A stretch of DNA of 64,000 nt from Bacteroidota bacterium (lineage in GTDB: Bacteria > Bacteroidota > Bacteroidia > Bacteroidales > JAADJA01): assembly GCA_020444515.1 (NCBI GenBank), contig JAHLKX010000002.1:434001-498000 (forward strand), in the 5' to 3' direction. Under the pieces are notes generated by a model that did not search any database, was not told where the DNA came from, and saw only the letters and a list, made by a program, of their open reading frames with translations. Positions 26,803-36,924 of this stretch are shown piece by piece. Numbering within the stretch: the stretch's first letter is position 1; each line of letters begins with the position of its first letter. The position numbers and the translations under genes were made by a program.

Positions 26803-29800
26803 ATGCGTAATTTATTCCTTATTGTATTTATAAGTTTAACCCTTCATCTTTTAGCAGATGATAATCCTTTATGGCTGCGGTATCCTTCTATTTCACCTGA
26901 TGGTAAAACCATTGTTTTTGAATACCAGGGTGATCTGTTTACGATTCCTGTCGAAGGTGGAACGGCACGTCACCTGACGGTTCATGAAGCCTATGACTTT
27001 ATGCCGGTTTGGTCGCCGGATAGTAAATACATTGCTTTTGCATCAACCCGCTTCGGGAATTTCGACATTTACCTTATTCCAGCTGAAGGAGGTCAGGCCA
27101 ATAGGCTAACTTTCCATTCATCAAATGAGTTCCCAAACAGTTTTACACCCGATGGAAAAAGTATTTTATTTTCTGCTTCCATTCGTGATGCCCGCGACAA
27201 TGTTCAGTTCCCATCTGGCGTATTGTCTGAACTTTATTCAGTTCCGCTAACGGGTGGGAAAATCACACAGGTGCTTTCAACGCCTGCTGAAATGGCGGTA
27301 TATGATGCCTCAATGAGTCATTTGTTTTATCACGATAGAAAAGGTTATGAAAATGCATGGCGTAAACATCATACTTCGGCCATTGCAAGAGATATATGGA
27401 TGTATGATGTCAACGCTGATAAGCACACAAGGCTTACCACTTTTGTTGGTGAGGACCGGAATCCGGTTTATTTTGAAAAAGAAAATAAACTATATTATTT
27501 AAGTGAGCAATTTGGCGACTTTAATGTTTGCAGGATGACACTTGATAAACCGAGAAGTGTTACGCAAATGACAGATTATGTGAATCATCCCGTGCGGTTT
27601 TTAAGTATTTCAAATGAAGGGACATTATGCTATTCATGGAAAGGAGAACTTTATATAATTCCTATGGGTGAGGATATAATAAAGGTACCAGTAACCATTG
27701 CAAACGACGAAAAAGAAAATCAACTGGAGTATACCGTGTTAAAGGATGGAGCAACAGAGATGGAATTATCCCCTACCGGAAAAGAAATTGTTTTTATTAC
27801 CAGGGGTGAAGTCTTTGTAACCTCAACTGACTTTGCAACCACCAAAAGGATTACCAATACACCAGAGCAGGAGCGTTCTGTTAGTTTCAGCCCGGATGGA
27901 AGAGCCATTTTATATGCATCCGAGCGAGATGGAAGCTGGAATTTGTATCAAACCAAATTGCTTAGAAAAGATGAAGCGCAATTTTCTTTGAGCACGGCCT
28001 TAAAAGAAGATACCATTTTAGCAACAGATGCTGAAGAATTTCAGCCACATTTTTCTCCGGATGGAAAAGAAGTGGCCTATCTTGAGGAAAGGGAAACACT
28101 CCGTGTGTTTAACCTTGATACTAAGGCTGTCAGAACCATTCTCGACGGGAAATACAATTATTCATACAGCGATGGAGATCAGTGGTATGAATGGTCACCC
28201 GATGGTAAATGGATTGTGGCCAGTTTTTCACCCAATACCATGTTCATCAATGATGTAGCATTAATCGATGCCAACGGTGGTTCAGACCCAATTAATCTTA
28301 CTTTAAGCGGATACAATGATGCGCATCCTCGTTGGATGCTAAAGGGCAATGCCATTATTTGGTACTCCGACCGCGAAGGTATGCGTAGCCACGGCAGTTG
28401 GGGTGCCCAGGATGATGTGTATGCTTATTTTCTGAATGAACAGGCCTGGGACCGGTTTAAGCTGATCAAAGAGGAATATGAACTGGTGAAAGAACAGGAG
28501 AAAAACGAAAAAGAAAAGGAGAAAAAAGCCAACGATGGTGAAGAAAATGATGAAAAAGAGAAGGTTGAAGATATAAAGATCGATCTTAAAAACCTGGAGG
28601 ACAGAAAAGCCAAATTAACCATCAATTCTTCCAACCTGGCAGATGCCATACTCACTCCTGATGGTGAAAAGCTATATTATCTCAGCAAATTTGAAGATGG
28701 TTATGATCTGTGGGTGAATAAACTGAAAGACAAGGAGACCAAAATGGTAATGAATCTCAAAGGCAATGGAGGAGCATTACAAATGGACAAAAAAGGTGAA
28801 AATCTTTATTTATTTTCAGATAAAAAGATCATCAAAATTAAACTTAAAGATAAACCCGAAAAGAAGGCTGTAACCTATAAAGCCGAACTCAATTTAGATA
28901 AAGCCAGTGAACGGGCCTATATGTTCGAACACGTTTGGCGTCAGGTGGAAAAGAAATTTTATACTCCTGACCTGCAGGGGGTAGACTGGCAATATTATAA
29001 ACAGGAATATTCAAAGTTCCTGCCATACATCAATAATAATTTCGATTTCGCTGAGATGCTTAGTGAAATGCTGGGTGAATTAAATGCTTCCCACACAGGA
29101 TCAGGGTATCGGTTCAAGGACGAACATGGAGATGCAACAGCCAGTCTCGGTGCGTTTTATGACCCTGATTTTGCAGGCCCGGGTATTAAGGTCATCGAGA
29201 TTATTGAAAAAGGTCCACTGATCAATGCAGGAAGCAAGATCAAAAACGGGGTGATCATTGAAAAGATTGATATGGTGCCAATTACAGCTGATATGAACTA
29301 TTTTGAATTGCTGAATCATAAAGATGGGAAAAACACATTATTGTCACTTTATGACCCGACATCTGCAGAGCGCTGGGAAGAAACCGTAAAGCCCATAAAT
29401 CGCCGACAGGAAAACGAATTATTATACCAACGATGGGTAAAAAAAATGAGGAGCATGACCGATAGTCTTTCTGGCGGACGGCTGGGCTATGTTCATGTAA
29501 AGGGAATGAATAGCAGCAGTTTTCGCGAATTTTATTCTGAAGCATTGGGCCGAAACTGGGATAAAGAGGCGCTAATCGTAGATACGCGATTCAATGGTGG
29601 AGGATGGTTGCATGATGATTTGGCGACCATGTTGAACGGTAAAAAATATGTTGACTTTTATCCGCGTGGCGTTCATTTTGGACATGAACCGATGAATAAG
29701 TGGGTGAAACCTTCCATCGTTTTGATCAGTGAGAGTAATTATTCTGATGCCCATGGTTTCCCCTTTGCCTATAAGGCTCTCGATATCGGGGATTGCGTGG

Positions 29801-30036
29801 GTATGCCGGTTCCAGGCACGATGACAGCTGTTTGGTGGGAAACGCTGCAAGACAATACCCTTTATTTTGGCATACCGCAAGTAGGTACAAAAGATAAGAA
29901 TGGTGATTACCTGGAGAACAAACAACTTGAACCCGATTACAAAGTCCGCCAGGATTATGATGTGGTAGTAAAAGGCCGGGACCAGCAGTTGGAGAAAGCT
30001 GTAGAAGTATTGTTAGATAAACTCGATAATGAATAA
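26803..30036 (+). CDS. Tricorn-like S41 peptidase with beta-propeller
   Basis: 1077 residues with a signal peptide (ends near LLA). WD40-like/TolB-type blades fill about 25-660 (LRYPSISPDGKTIVFEYQGDL, PVWSPDSKYIAFASTR, VSFSPDGRAILYAS). A highly charged Lys/Glu segment lies at about 560-600. A C1-like helical domain, a PDZ domain (about 780-880) and an S41 serine-peptidase domain follow, with the Ser region SESNYSDAHGFPFAY. Tricorn-type proteases degrade oligopeptides released by upstream proteases; here the signal peptide places it in the periplasm. Monocistronic. Confidence 0.92.
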   Translation: MRNLFLIVFISLTLHLLADDNPLWLRYPSISPDGKTIVFEYQGDLFTIPVEGGTARHLTVHEAYDFMPVWSPDSKYIAFASTRFGNFDIYLIPAEGGQANRLTFHSSNEFPNSFTPDGKSILFSASIRDARDNVQFPSGVLSELYSVPLTGGKITQVLSTPAEMAVYDASMSHLFYHDRKGYENAWRKHHTSAIARDIWMYDVNADKHTRLTTFVGEDRNPVYFEKENKLYYLSEQFGDFNVCRMTLDKPRSVTQMTDYVNHPVRFLSISNEGTLCYSWKGELYIIPMGEDIIKVPVTIANDEKENQLEYTVLKDGATEMELSPTGKEIVFITRGEVFVTSTDFATTKRITNTPEQERSVSFSPDGRAILYASERDGSWNLYQTKLLRKDEAQFSLSTALKEDTILATDAEEFQPHFSPDGKEVAYLEERETLRVFNLDTKAVRTILDGKYNYSYSDGDQWYEWSPDGKWIVASFSPNTMFINDVALIDANGGSDPINLTLSGYNDAHPRWMLKGNAIIWYSDREGMRSHGSWGAQDDVYAYFLNEQAWDRFKLIKEEYELVKEQEKNEKEKEKKANDGEENDEKEKVEDIKIDLKNLEDRKAKLTINSSNLADAILTPDGEKLYYLSKFEDGYDLWVNKLKDKETKMVMNLKGNGGALQMDKKGENLYLFSDKKIIKIKLKDKPEKKAVTYKAELNLDKASERAYMFEHVWRQVEKKFYTPDLQGVDWQYYKQEYSKFLPYINNNFDFAEMLSEMLGELNASHTGSGYRFKDEHGDATASLGAFYDPDFAGPGIKVIEIIEKGPLINAGSKIKNGVIIEKIDMVPITADMNYFELLNHKDGKNTLLSLYDPTSAERWEETVKPINRRQENELLYQRWVKKMRSMTDSLSGGRLGYVHVKGMNSSSFREFYSEALGRNWDKEALIVDTRFNGGGWLHDDLATMLNGKKYVDFYPRGVHFGHEPMNKWVKPSIVLISESNYSDAHGFPFAYKALDIGDCVGMPVPGTMTAVWWETLQDNTLYFGIPQVGTKDKNGDYLENKQLEPDYKVRQDYDVVVKGRDQQLEKAVEVLLDKLDNE

Positions 30037-30072
30037 AAGCAGGCGTTGGGTATATCCTGATATTAAATTATT

Positions 30073-31821
30073 CTATTTTACGATTTTTAATTTTAATTCA
30101 TCTAACTGCTCGTGAGAAATAGTCGAAGGTGAATCAATCATCACATCCCGTCCGGCATTGTTTTTCGGGAAAGCGATGAAATCACGGATGGAATCGGAGC
30201 CACCAAACAACGCCACAAGCCGGTCGAAACCAAGAGCAATGCCACCATGGGGTGGAGCACCATATTCAAAGGCGTTCATCAGAAAACCAAACTGATTTTG
30301 TGCTTCTTCATCGGTGAAACCGAGTACTTCAAACATTCTCTTCTGAAGTTGCTTATTATGGATTCGAATGGAACCCCCGCCGATCTCCACGCCGTTTATC
30401 ACCAGGTCGTAGGCATTGGCCCTGACTTTGCCGGGATCGGAATCGAGCAACTGCACATCTTCTGGTTTGGGGGACGTAAAGGGATGGTGCATGGCGTAAA
30501 AACGATTGGTTTCTTCATCCCATTCCAGCAACGGGAAATCGACTACCCACAAGGGTTTGAAAACCTTTGAATCGCGCAAGCCCAGACGGTTGCCCATTTC
30601 GAGCCGAAGTTCGTTGAGTGCTTTCCGGGTTTTACTGGCCTCACCGGCGAGGATCAACATTAGGTCACCGGGTTTGGAATCGAATTTATTGGCCCAGGTC
30701 TTTAAAGCATTTTCATCAAAAAATTTATCGACTGAAGATTTAAAAGTTCCGTCTGAATTGTATTTTACATAAACCAGCCCTTTGGCCCCGATCTGCGGTT
30801 TCTTCACAAAATCAGTCAGCTGATCGAGTTGCTTACGGGAATATTCAGAACAGCCTGCTGCATTGATGCCAACTACGAGTTCAGCATCATCAAATACACC
30901 AAATCCTTTTCCTTTTGCTAAATCATTCAGTTCTGTAAATTGCATCTCAAAGCGGATATCAGGTTTGTCGGAACCATACTGGCGCATGGCATCATCATAC
31001 GACATCCTTGGGAATTGATAATCAATTTCTATGTTTTTTACCCTTTTAAAGAGGTGTTTGGTCATCCCTTCAAAGGTGTCCAACACATCATCCTGCGTTA
31101 CGAAGGCCATTTCACAATCGATCTGCGTGAACTCCGGTTGGCGGTCGGCGCGCAGGTCCTCATCCCTGAAACAACGAACGATTTGGAAATAACGGTCGTA
31201 CCCGGCAACCATCAGCAGTTGTTTGAAAGTCTGGGGTGATTGCGGTAAGGCATAAAACTGACCTTCATTCATCCTTGAAGGAACCACAAAATCACGGGCA
31301 CCTTCCGGTGTGGATTTGATCAGAAATGGTGTTTCAATCTCGAAAAATTTTTGTGAGTCAAGATAGTTTCTGGTTTCTATCGCCATTTGGTGACGGAGTG
31401 CCAGGTTATTTTTTACCGGATTTCTTCTCAGGTCAAGATAACGGTATTTCATCCGGATATCTTCTCCGCCGTCGGTTTCATCTTCAATGGTGAAAGGAGG
31501 AACAGCGGATGTATTTAATATAACCAGTTCCGAAACAATGATCTCAATCTCACCGGTGGGCATTTTCATGTTTTTGTTACTTCGTTCAGCTACTTTGCCA
31601 GTAGCTTTCACCACAAACTCACGACCCAGCTTGCGTGCTTGTTTGCAGAGATCTGCATCAGTATCCATGTTGAATACCAGTTGGGTAATACCGTAGCGGT
31701 CACGCAGGTCGACAAAGGTCATTCCGCCCAGGTCACGTGATTTTTGTACCCAACCTGAAAGGGTAACCGTTTCGTTGATATGATTAATATTCAGCTCTCC
31801 GCAAGTATGTGTTCGAAGCAT
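30073..31821 (-). CDS. aspS: Aspartyl-tRNA synthetase
   Basis: 582 residues, the bacterial AspRS length including the GAD insertion. The anticodon-binding OB fold starts with [20 protein letters not shown]. Class II motif 2 is [19 protein letters not shown] and motif 3 is [16 protein letters not shown]. It charges tRNA-Asp (possibly tRNA-Asn as well in organisms lacking AsnRS). Single gene, convergent with the tricorn gene. Confidence 0.98.
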   Translation of the reverse strand: MLRTHTCGELNINHINETVTLSGWVQKSRDLGGMTFVDLRDRYGITQLVFNMDTDADLCKQARKLGREFVVKATGKVAERSNKNMKMPTGEIEIIVSELVILNTSAVPPFTIEDETDGGEDIRMKYRYLDLRRNPVKNNLALRHQMAIETRNYLDSQKFFEIETPFLIKSTPEGARDFVVPSRMNEGQFYALPQSPQTFKQLLMVAGYDRYFQIVRCFRDEDLRADRQPEFTQIDCEMAFVTQDDVLDTFEGMTKHLFKRVKNIEIDYQFPRMSYDDAMRQYGSDKPDIRFEMQFTELNDLAKGKGFGVFDDAELVVGINAAGCSEYSRKQLDQLTDFVKKPQIGAKGLVYVKYNSDGTFKSSVDKFFDENALKTWANKFDSKPGDLMLILAGEASKTRKALNELRLEMGNRLGLRDSKVFKPLWVVDFPLLEWDEETNRFYAMHHPFTSPKPEDVQLLDSDPGKVRANAYDLVINGVEIGGGSIRIHNKQLQKRMFEVLGFTDEEAQNQFGFLMNAFEYGAPPHGGIALGFDRLVALFGGSDSIRDFIAFPKNNAGRDVMIDSPSTISHEQLDELKLKIVK

Positions 31822-31887
31822 GATTTGATAGTTTTATTATAAGCCGCGAAATTAAGAAAAATGGAAAAGGGGCGTACACCTTTTCAG

Positions 31888-32577
31888 TTAATCGATAAAA
31901 AGTAGGCTGCCCCCGTCAAATAAAGGTCCGTTGTAAAGCTCAATGATCTCGTAATTTAGCGATATAATATATTGCCTTACTGCAGTTCCTGCTCCAAAGT
32001 GATCCAGGTTCCCAATGATGAAAACCTTATTTTCCCAAATACCGCAGCAGCCGCCAAAAAAACCATGTTTCGAACCAGGGAGAAGAATGTCTTTTGGATC
32101 AACATAAAGAACATTTAATTTATAATTTTCCAGCACCCTCTTAATACCTTCGTCAGAGGTGATGTAATGATCATTTTTTAAAGTCAGTAAATTGCACCTA
32201 CAATATCCCTGGTTTACGTGGATCAGATCAAGATCGGTTGCCATTTCATTGATTTTTGAATCGGTATATCGGAAATTATGAAAAACATATTTCTCCGTCG
32301 AAACTGCATTGTATCCGGCTGTATCAGGATATTTTGATCCAACGGGTTCCTCTCCTTCAATGTAGGAAATGTTATTTCCTGTCAGATTGGATTTGTATTT
32401 GGAAGGCAGATTTGGTGCTACAATGAATTGATCATTTACCTTGCAAAAGAAAATGTCAGGATGGCCTGAAATAGCCTCATAGGTGATGCCTGTCGTCTCA
32501 AAATGCAAGATTACTCCATATTTTTGAAGATTCAGACAGGCCTCTTCAGGAATACGTTTGTCGGCAATGATCAGCAT
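31888..32577 (-). CDS. DUF6873-type GME-fold protein
   Basis: 229 residues. Conserved pieces are ITYEAISGHPDIFFCKVND, VAPNLPSKY, NVNQGYCRCNLL-like (here HVNQGYCRCNLLTL), ITSDEGI, GSKHGFFGGCCGIW and a C-terminal GPLFDGGSLLFI. I recognise this as the uncharacterised DUF6873 group, assigned to the guanidine-modifying-enzyme fold. The C-terminal GGS lacks the nucleophilic Cys seen in the neighbouring DDAH. It is divergent from that DDAH gene, so two proteins of related fold sit back to back. Confidence 0.75.
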   Translation of the reverse strand: MLIIADKRIPEEACLNLQKYGVILHFETTGITYEAISGHPDIFFCKVNDQFIVAPNLPSKYKSNLTGNNISYIEGEEPVGSKYPDTAGYNAVSTEKYVFHNFRYTDSKINEMATDLDLIHVNQGYCRCNLLTLKNDHYITSDEGIKRVLENYKLNVLYVDPKDILLPGSKHGFFGGCCGIWENKVFIIGNLDHFGAGTAVRQYIISLNYEIIELYNGPLFDGGSLLFID

Positions 32578-32594
32578 AAATTGTATTTTTGAGT

Positions 32595-32602
32595 CAAAGT
32601 TA
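32595..32602 (-). promoter_or_regulatory. -7 element of the DUF6873 gene
   Basis: TAACTTTG on the minus strand matches TAnnTTTG, 18 nt before the start codon. Confidence 0.45.
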
Positions 32603-32654
32603 ATTCCTTTCCCGGATTTGTAAACGCAGCAATTAATTAAATGGATATCAAAAA

Positions 32655-33422
32655 ATGAAAAAGTTCACACAAGCTATTGTCAAGCGCCCCTGTCGGAATA
32701 TGATCCATGGACTCACATCAGCCGGCTTGGGCATTCCTGATTTTCAGAAAGCCCTTGTCCAGCACGATGGGTATATCGAAGCATTGAAACAATGTGGTCT
32801 CGAAGTTACCATTCTTGATGCCGATGAGCGTTTTCCGGACTCGGTTTTTATCGAGGATATAGCTTTACTGACACCTGAATGTGCCATTATCATGCTGCCG
32901 GGAGCACCTTCCAGGATGGCTGAAACCGATGGGATGGAATCTGTATTAAAGCGTTTTTATACAAACATTGAATCCATTCAACCTCCCGGAAACATTGAGG
33001 CGGGTGACATCATGATGGTGGGACCACATTTTTACATTGGACTGTCAGAAAGAACCAATCAGGCTGGAGCCACCCAATTGATTTCCATATTGAAAAGATA
33101 TGGCCTGACAGGATCATTGGTAAAATTGAAAAAGTTGCTGCACCTTAAAACCGGGGTATCTTATCTTGAAGAAAATAACCTGCTTGTTTCAGATGCATTT
33201 TTCAATGATCCTGAGTTCACCAATTTTGATAAGATAATGGTTGATGATGATGAAGCCTATGCTGCTAACAGTGTTTGGATCAATGGGAAAGTACTCGTAC
33301 CAAAAGGATTTCCGAAAACGACCCGAAAAATCCAAAATCGCGGTTTTGATGTCATTTCTTTAGATGTATCTGAATTTCAAAAACTGGATGGTGGCTTGAG
33401 TTGCTTATCTTTGCGTTTTTAA
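32655..33422 (+). CDS. Dimethylarginine dimethylaminohydrolase-family protein
   Basis: 255 residues, the bacterial DDAH length. The catalytic set is in place: Glu115 in NIEAGDIM, His163 in LLHLKTG and Cys250 in LDGGLSCLSLRF, almost the same numbering as Pseudomonas DDAH (114/162/249). FIEDIA and NIEAGD are family motifs. DDAH hydrolyses N-methylated arginines to citrulline and methylamines; related enzymes act on other guanidines such as arginine or agmatine, so the substrate is uncertain. Confidence 0.88.
   Translation: MKKFTQAIVKRPCRNMIHGLTSAGLGIPDFQKALVQHDGYIEALKQCGLEVTILDADERFPDSVFIEDIALLTPECAIIMLPGAPSRMAETDGMESVLKRFYTNIESIQPPGNIEAGDIMMVGPHFYIGLSERTNQAGATQLISILKRYGLTGSLVKLKKLLHLKTGVSYLEENNLLVSDAFFNDPEFTNFDKIMVDDDEAYAANSVWINGKVLVPKGFPKTTRKIQNRGFDVISLDVSEFQKLDGGLSCLSLRF
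33406..33413 (+). promoter_or_regulatory. -7 element inside the end of the DDAH gene
   Basis: TATCTTTG matches TAnnTTTG 22 nt upstream of the cyclophilin start at 33436. It lies within the DDAH coding end, so it could give the cyclophilin gene its own start. Confidence 0.35.
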
Positions 33423-33435
33423 AACTCATTTTTTC

Positions 33436-34041
33436 ATGGTAAACAAAAGAGGTGCGAACGGGATCCCATTAATAGCAATGTTTTTGTTCCTGATGGTTCT
33501 AATGTTAACCGGTTGTAGTAAAAAAAATCCACATGCCCTGATCATCACCAAAACGGATACCATTGAAATTGAATTATATATAGATCAGGCTCCGATCACT
33601 GTAAAAAATTTTATGCGCTATTGCATAGATAACAGGTATAAAAACGCCACCTTTTACCGAGCAGTGCGACCTGATAACCAACCTGATAATGCTATTAAAA
33701 TTGCTGTGTTACAGGGTGGTTTATTCGATGATTTTCATCCCCTGATGCTACCTCCTATCGAACATGAGACTACCCAAAAAACCGGTATTTTGCACAAAGA
33801 TGGTGTTATTTCAATGGCCCGCAATGAGCCCGGAACGGCTACTTCGGAGTTTTTTATTTGTATCGGTGATCAACCTGAGTTGGATTTTGGAGGGAAAAGA
33901 AATCCAGATGGTAAGGGATTTGCTGCTTTTGGAAAGGTCACCAAAGGAATGGATGTAGTGAAAAAATACTGGCAAATGCCAACGAAAGGCCAGTACCTCG
34001 AACCCCGGATTCGGATTTTGGATATCATTTTAGTGAATTAA
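33436..34041 (+). CDS. Cyclophilin-type peptidyl-prolyl isomerase, lipoprotein
   Basis: 201 residues. A lipobox (LTGC) after the hydrophobic N-terminus makes this a periplasmic or outer-membrane lipoprotein. The cyclophilin domain (about 37-200) has TVKNFMRYC, FYRAVRP, ILHKDGVISMARNEPGTATS and EFFICIG. Proline isomerisation during folding of exported proteins is the likely role. It follows the DDAH gene by 13 nt. Confidence 0.92.
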   Translation: MVNKRGANGIPLIAMFLFLMVLMLTGCSKKNPHALIITKTDTIEIELYIDQAPITVKNFMRYCIDNRYKNATFYRAVRPDNQPDNAIKIAVLQGGLFDDFHPLMLPPIEHETTQKTGILHKDGVISMARNEPGTATSEFFICIGDQPELDFGGKRNPDGKGFAAFGKVTKGMDVVKKYWQMPTKGQYLEPRIRILDIILVN

Positions 34042-34070
34042 CATTGAACTTCGAACCTTAAACTTATACC

Positions 34071-34448
34071 ATGCCTCATATCCGTCTTGAATATACCAGT
34101 AATCTGAACATTGATTCTGATATCAATAGTTTATTCTTCGATATACACCACGTTCTGAATCAGGTAACAGGCATTAAAATCGATAATTGTAAAAGCAGGG
34201 CTGTTCATCTGGATACTTTTTATGTAGGTGATGGACGAACTGAAAATACATTTGTCCACCTGGAGGTCAGTTTACTTGAAGGTCGGCAAGATGACCTGGT
34301 TCAGTTAACCGGAAAAAAACTTTTGGACCTTTTGCTTCAATTTTTCGCGAATGGCGCTGAAACGCAACCAGCGCAGTACACTGTTGAGATCAGGGATATG
34401 AAAAGGGATCGTTATTTCAAACAGACCTCCGGATCGACCAGCACCTGA
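34071..34448 (+). CDS. 5-carboxymethyl-2-hydroxymuconate isomerase-like protein
   Basis: 125 residues. It begins MPHIRLEYTSNLN, so after Met removal Pro would be N-terminal as required for the tautomerase catalytic base. GDGRTENTFVHLEVSLLEGR matches the CHMI (HpaF) family core. In other bacteria the enzyme acts in homoprotocatechuate degradation; no other genes of that pathway are here, so the physiological substrate is open. Confidence 0.82.
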   Translation: MPHIRLEYTSNLNIDSDINSLFFDIHHVLNQVTGIKIDNCKSRAVHLDTFYVGDGRTENTFVHLEVSLLEGRQDDLVQLTGKKLLDLLLQFFANGAETQPAQYTVEIRDMKRDRYFKQTSGSTST

Positions 34449-34495
34449 AATCTTAAAAAGTAGTAACTTCGCTTTTGTTACTAATATTAAATCCG

Positions 34496-36652
34496 ATGAA
34501 AAAAACTTATATAATTACCTCGCTTTTAGCAACATTGCTTGCTGTGTCGGTATTAGGCCAGAGTATCCATCATGAAGTAAAGGCCAGCCTTAACATTTCG
34601 GGAAACACCATAACAGTCAATGACCAGGTAACCATTCCTGCCCGATTGATAGGCGACACGAAGACCATCTCCTTTTCCCTGAATAAAAACCTTGATGTGG
34701 ACATTCCCAATGGGCAATTTATGCTTTCTGAACCCAGATCAGCTGGTGAAAATGCCATCTACAAGGTTTACACAATTTCTTTGGTTCAGCCGGGCCCTGG
34801 AGATCTGGTTATTCCCTTTGAATATTCCGGTGTGATCAATGATCAAATCAAGGAGGGTGCTGCTGAGGTTGCCCGTGGATTCAGCGAAACCAGCGGGATC
34901 ATCAGCGAAGATGGTGTTTACCTGGGTGGATCTACCTATTGGCTCCCTTCATTTGAAGAACCGCTGTTTACTTTCAACCTGGAGGTCACTCTCCAAAAGG
35001 AGTGGAATGTGGTCTCACAGGGAAAAAGAACAAAAAATGAGGAATTAAATGATCAACGGTATGTGCGTTATGAATCGCCCAATCCGGATGAAGAAGCCTA
35101 CCTGATCGCGGGGCCATTCACTGAGTATGAACAGATGGCTGGTGATATAGCCGTTCAGGCTTTCCTCAGAACACCCGATGAAGAGCTGGCCAACAGGTAT
35201 ATTGGCGTTACATCGCAGTATTTGAAGATGTATGAAGAGTTGGTCGGGCCTTATCCCTATACCAAGTTTGCATTGGTTGAGAATTTCTGGGAAACCGGTT
35301 TTGGAATGCCCTCTTTCACCCTTCTTGGTCAGCGAGTGATCCGGCTGCCCTTCATACTGTATACTTCTTACCCCCATGAGTTGCTGCATAACTGGTGGGG
35401 TAACTCGGTTTATGTTGAAATGGAAAGCGGCAACTGGTGCGAAGGGATCACCGCCTACATGGCCGATCATATGATGAAAGAACAGCAGGGTCAGGGTGCG
35501 GAATACCGCCAAACGACCCTGCAGAAATTTACCGATTATGTGAATGTGTCCAATGATTTCCCGCTGGTCGATTTCAGGTCGAGAAACAATTCTGCAGAAG
35601 AAGCCATTGGTTATGGAAAATGTTTGATGATGAACCATATGCTTCGCAAGGAGGTGGGAGATGAGCTGTTTATCGCAGCCTACCAGGATTTTTATAAGGC
35701 CAATAAATTTACAATTGCCTCCTTCGATGATATCCAACGGTCGTTTGAAAAGGTAACCAACCTGAACCTGCAGCCGTTTTTTGAACAGTGGACCAAAAGG
35801 GAGGGAGCGCCCAACCTGGTAGTTTCAAATGTTACTTCTGAGAAAGAAGGGGATATTTACAAAATCAGATTCACCCTTGAGCAAACACAGGACAGTCCGC
35901 CTTTCTTTATCAACATCCCGGTTGCGATTTTCACCGAAAGTAAAGCAAAAACAGAAGTGGTAACAATGGAACTGAAAAAACAGGATTATGTCCTCACTTG
36001 CCAGGGAAAACCTGTGAGGATTGAAGTCGACCCGCAGTTTGATGTTTTCCGGCGACTCGATAAAGCGGAGGTGCCACCAGCTTTGTCTCAATTGTTTGGA
36101 AGTGAGGATGCCTTGATCGTGCTTCCATTTGAAAGCCCCTACCTGGAAGATTACAGCGAGATGGCCGACAAGTGGCAAAAATCACAGGAAGCACAGAACA
36201 TGAAATTACAAATAGTGCTTGACAAAGATTTGGATAAATTACCCGATGATCAGTCCGCGTGGGTTTTGGGTTTTGAAAATAAATTTGCAGATGCTTTCGA
36301 TGTAACGGATGATTATGCTGCTGCACTGGGAAATGAAGATATCGATCAAATAGAATCGCTGAAAGAGTCCGGTTCCCTGGTATTTGCTATCCCCAATCCT
36401 TCTGACAATGCTTTTACCACTGGATTTGTTGCGACCAGAGTACAGCAAGCCATCCCGGGCCTGACCCGGTTGCTTCCCCATTACGGAAAGTACTCATTTC
36501 TTGGATTCGAAGGTGAGCGGCCCAATAATGTTCTCAAGGGTTCTTTTCCGGCATTGAAATCGCCATTGCACAGAAACATCACATATGATGATCGTGTGAT
36601 CACTACCACAGCAAAACTGGAACCTGAACCCCCATTGATCACTCAACAGTAA
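34496..36652 (+). CDS. M1-family metallopeptidase, exported
   Basis: 718 residues from the ATG at 34496; the frame extends to a TTG at 34475 but the ATG begins a proper signal peptide (MKKTYIITSLLATLLAVSV). The zinc motif HELLH is at 294-298 and the third ligand is Glu316 in WCEGITAYM, a spacing of 17 residues rather than the usual 18. The GxMEN exopeptidase motif of classical M1 enzymes is replaced by GFGMPSFTLLG. A C-terminal region (about 530-718) has no recognised motif. A periplasmic peptidase is likely. Confidence 0.88.
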   Translation: MKKTYIITSLLATLLAVSVLGQSIHHEVKASLNISGNTITVNDQVTIPARLIGDTKTISFSLNKNLDVDIPNGQFMLSEPRSAGENAIYKVYTISLVQPGPGDLVIPFEYSGVINDQIKEGAAEVARGFSETSGIISEDGVYLGGSTYWLPSFEEPLFTFNLEVTLQKEWNVVSQGKRTKNEELNDQRYVRYESPNPDEEAYLIAGPFTEYEQMAGDIAVQAFLRTPDEELANRYIGVTSQYLKMYEELVGPYPYTKFALVENFWETGFGMPSFTLLGQRVIRLPFILYTSYPHELLHNWWGNSVYVEMESGNWCEGITAYMADHMMKEQQGQGAEYRQTTLQKFTDYVNVSNDFPLVDFRSRNNSAEEAIGYGKCLMMNHMLRKEVGDELFIAAYQDFYKANKFTIASFDDIQRSFEKVTNLNLQPFFEQWTKREGAPNLVVSNVTSEKEGDIYKIRFTLEQTQDSPPFFINIPVAIFTESKAKTEVVTMELKKQDYVLTCQGKPVRIEVDPQFDVFRRLDKAEVPPALSQLFGSEDALIVLPFESPYLEDYSEMADKWQKSQEAQNMKLQIVLDKDLDKLPDDQSAWVLGFENKFADAFDVTDDYAAALGNEDIDQIESLKESGSLVFAIPNPSDNAFTTGFVATRVQQAIPGLTRLLPHYGKYSFLGFEGERPNNVLKGSFPALKSPLHRNITYDDRVITTTAKLEPEPPLITQQ

Positions 36653-36657
36653 TTGCT

Positions 36658-36924
36658 ATGATCGACATTCAACAAATAAACGACACCCTGTTTGAGGTCA
36701 CAGTCACGGATCGCTCAACCACAAAACATCAAGTGACCATTTCGGATGAATACCATCTGAAACTGACTTCCGGAAAGATATCTAAAGAAGCGTTGCTGAA
36801 CCAATCATTTGAGTTTTTACTCCAACGAGAGAGTAACACCATGATCATGAGCCGGTTTGATTTGCCTGTCATTTCCAGGTATTTTCCGGAGTATGAAAAT
36901 GAGATCAGGAGGAGAGCACAGTGA
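36658..36924 (+). CDS. Small conserved hypothetical protein
   Basis: 88 residues, no signal peptide or TM helix. It contains a short beta-rich start (LFEVTVTDRSTTKHQVTISD) and a helical end (FLLQRESNTMIMSRFDLPV). Not recognised with certainty. Its end overlaps the start of the BtuF-like gene by 4 nt, so the two are translationally coupled and probably functionally linked. Confidence 0.7.
   Translation: MIDIQQINDTLFEVTVTDRSTTKHQVTISDEYHLKLTSGKISKEALLNQSFEFLLQRESNTMIMSRFDLPVISRYFPEYENEIRRRAQ

Noticed and set aside
34475..34495. Extended start of the M1 peptidase
   Set aside because: It begins with TTG; the ATG at 34496 gives a standard signal peptide.
35045..35737. 230-codon minus-strand frame
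   Set aside because: It lies entirely inside the well-supported M1 peptidase gene, with no homologous motif or start context.
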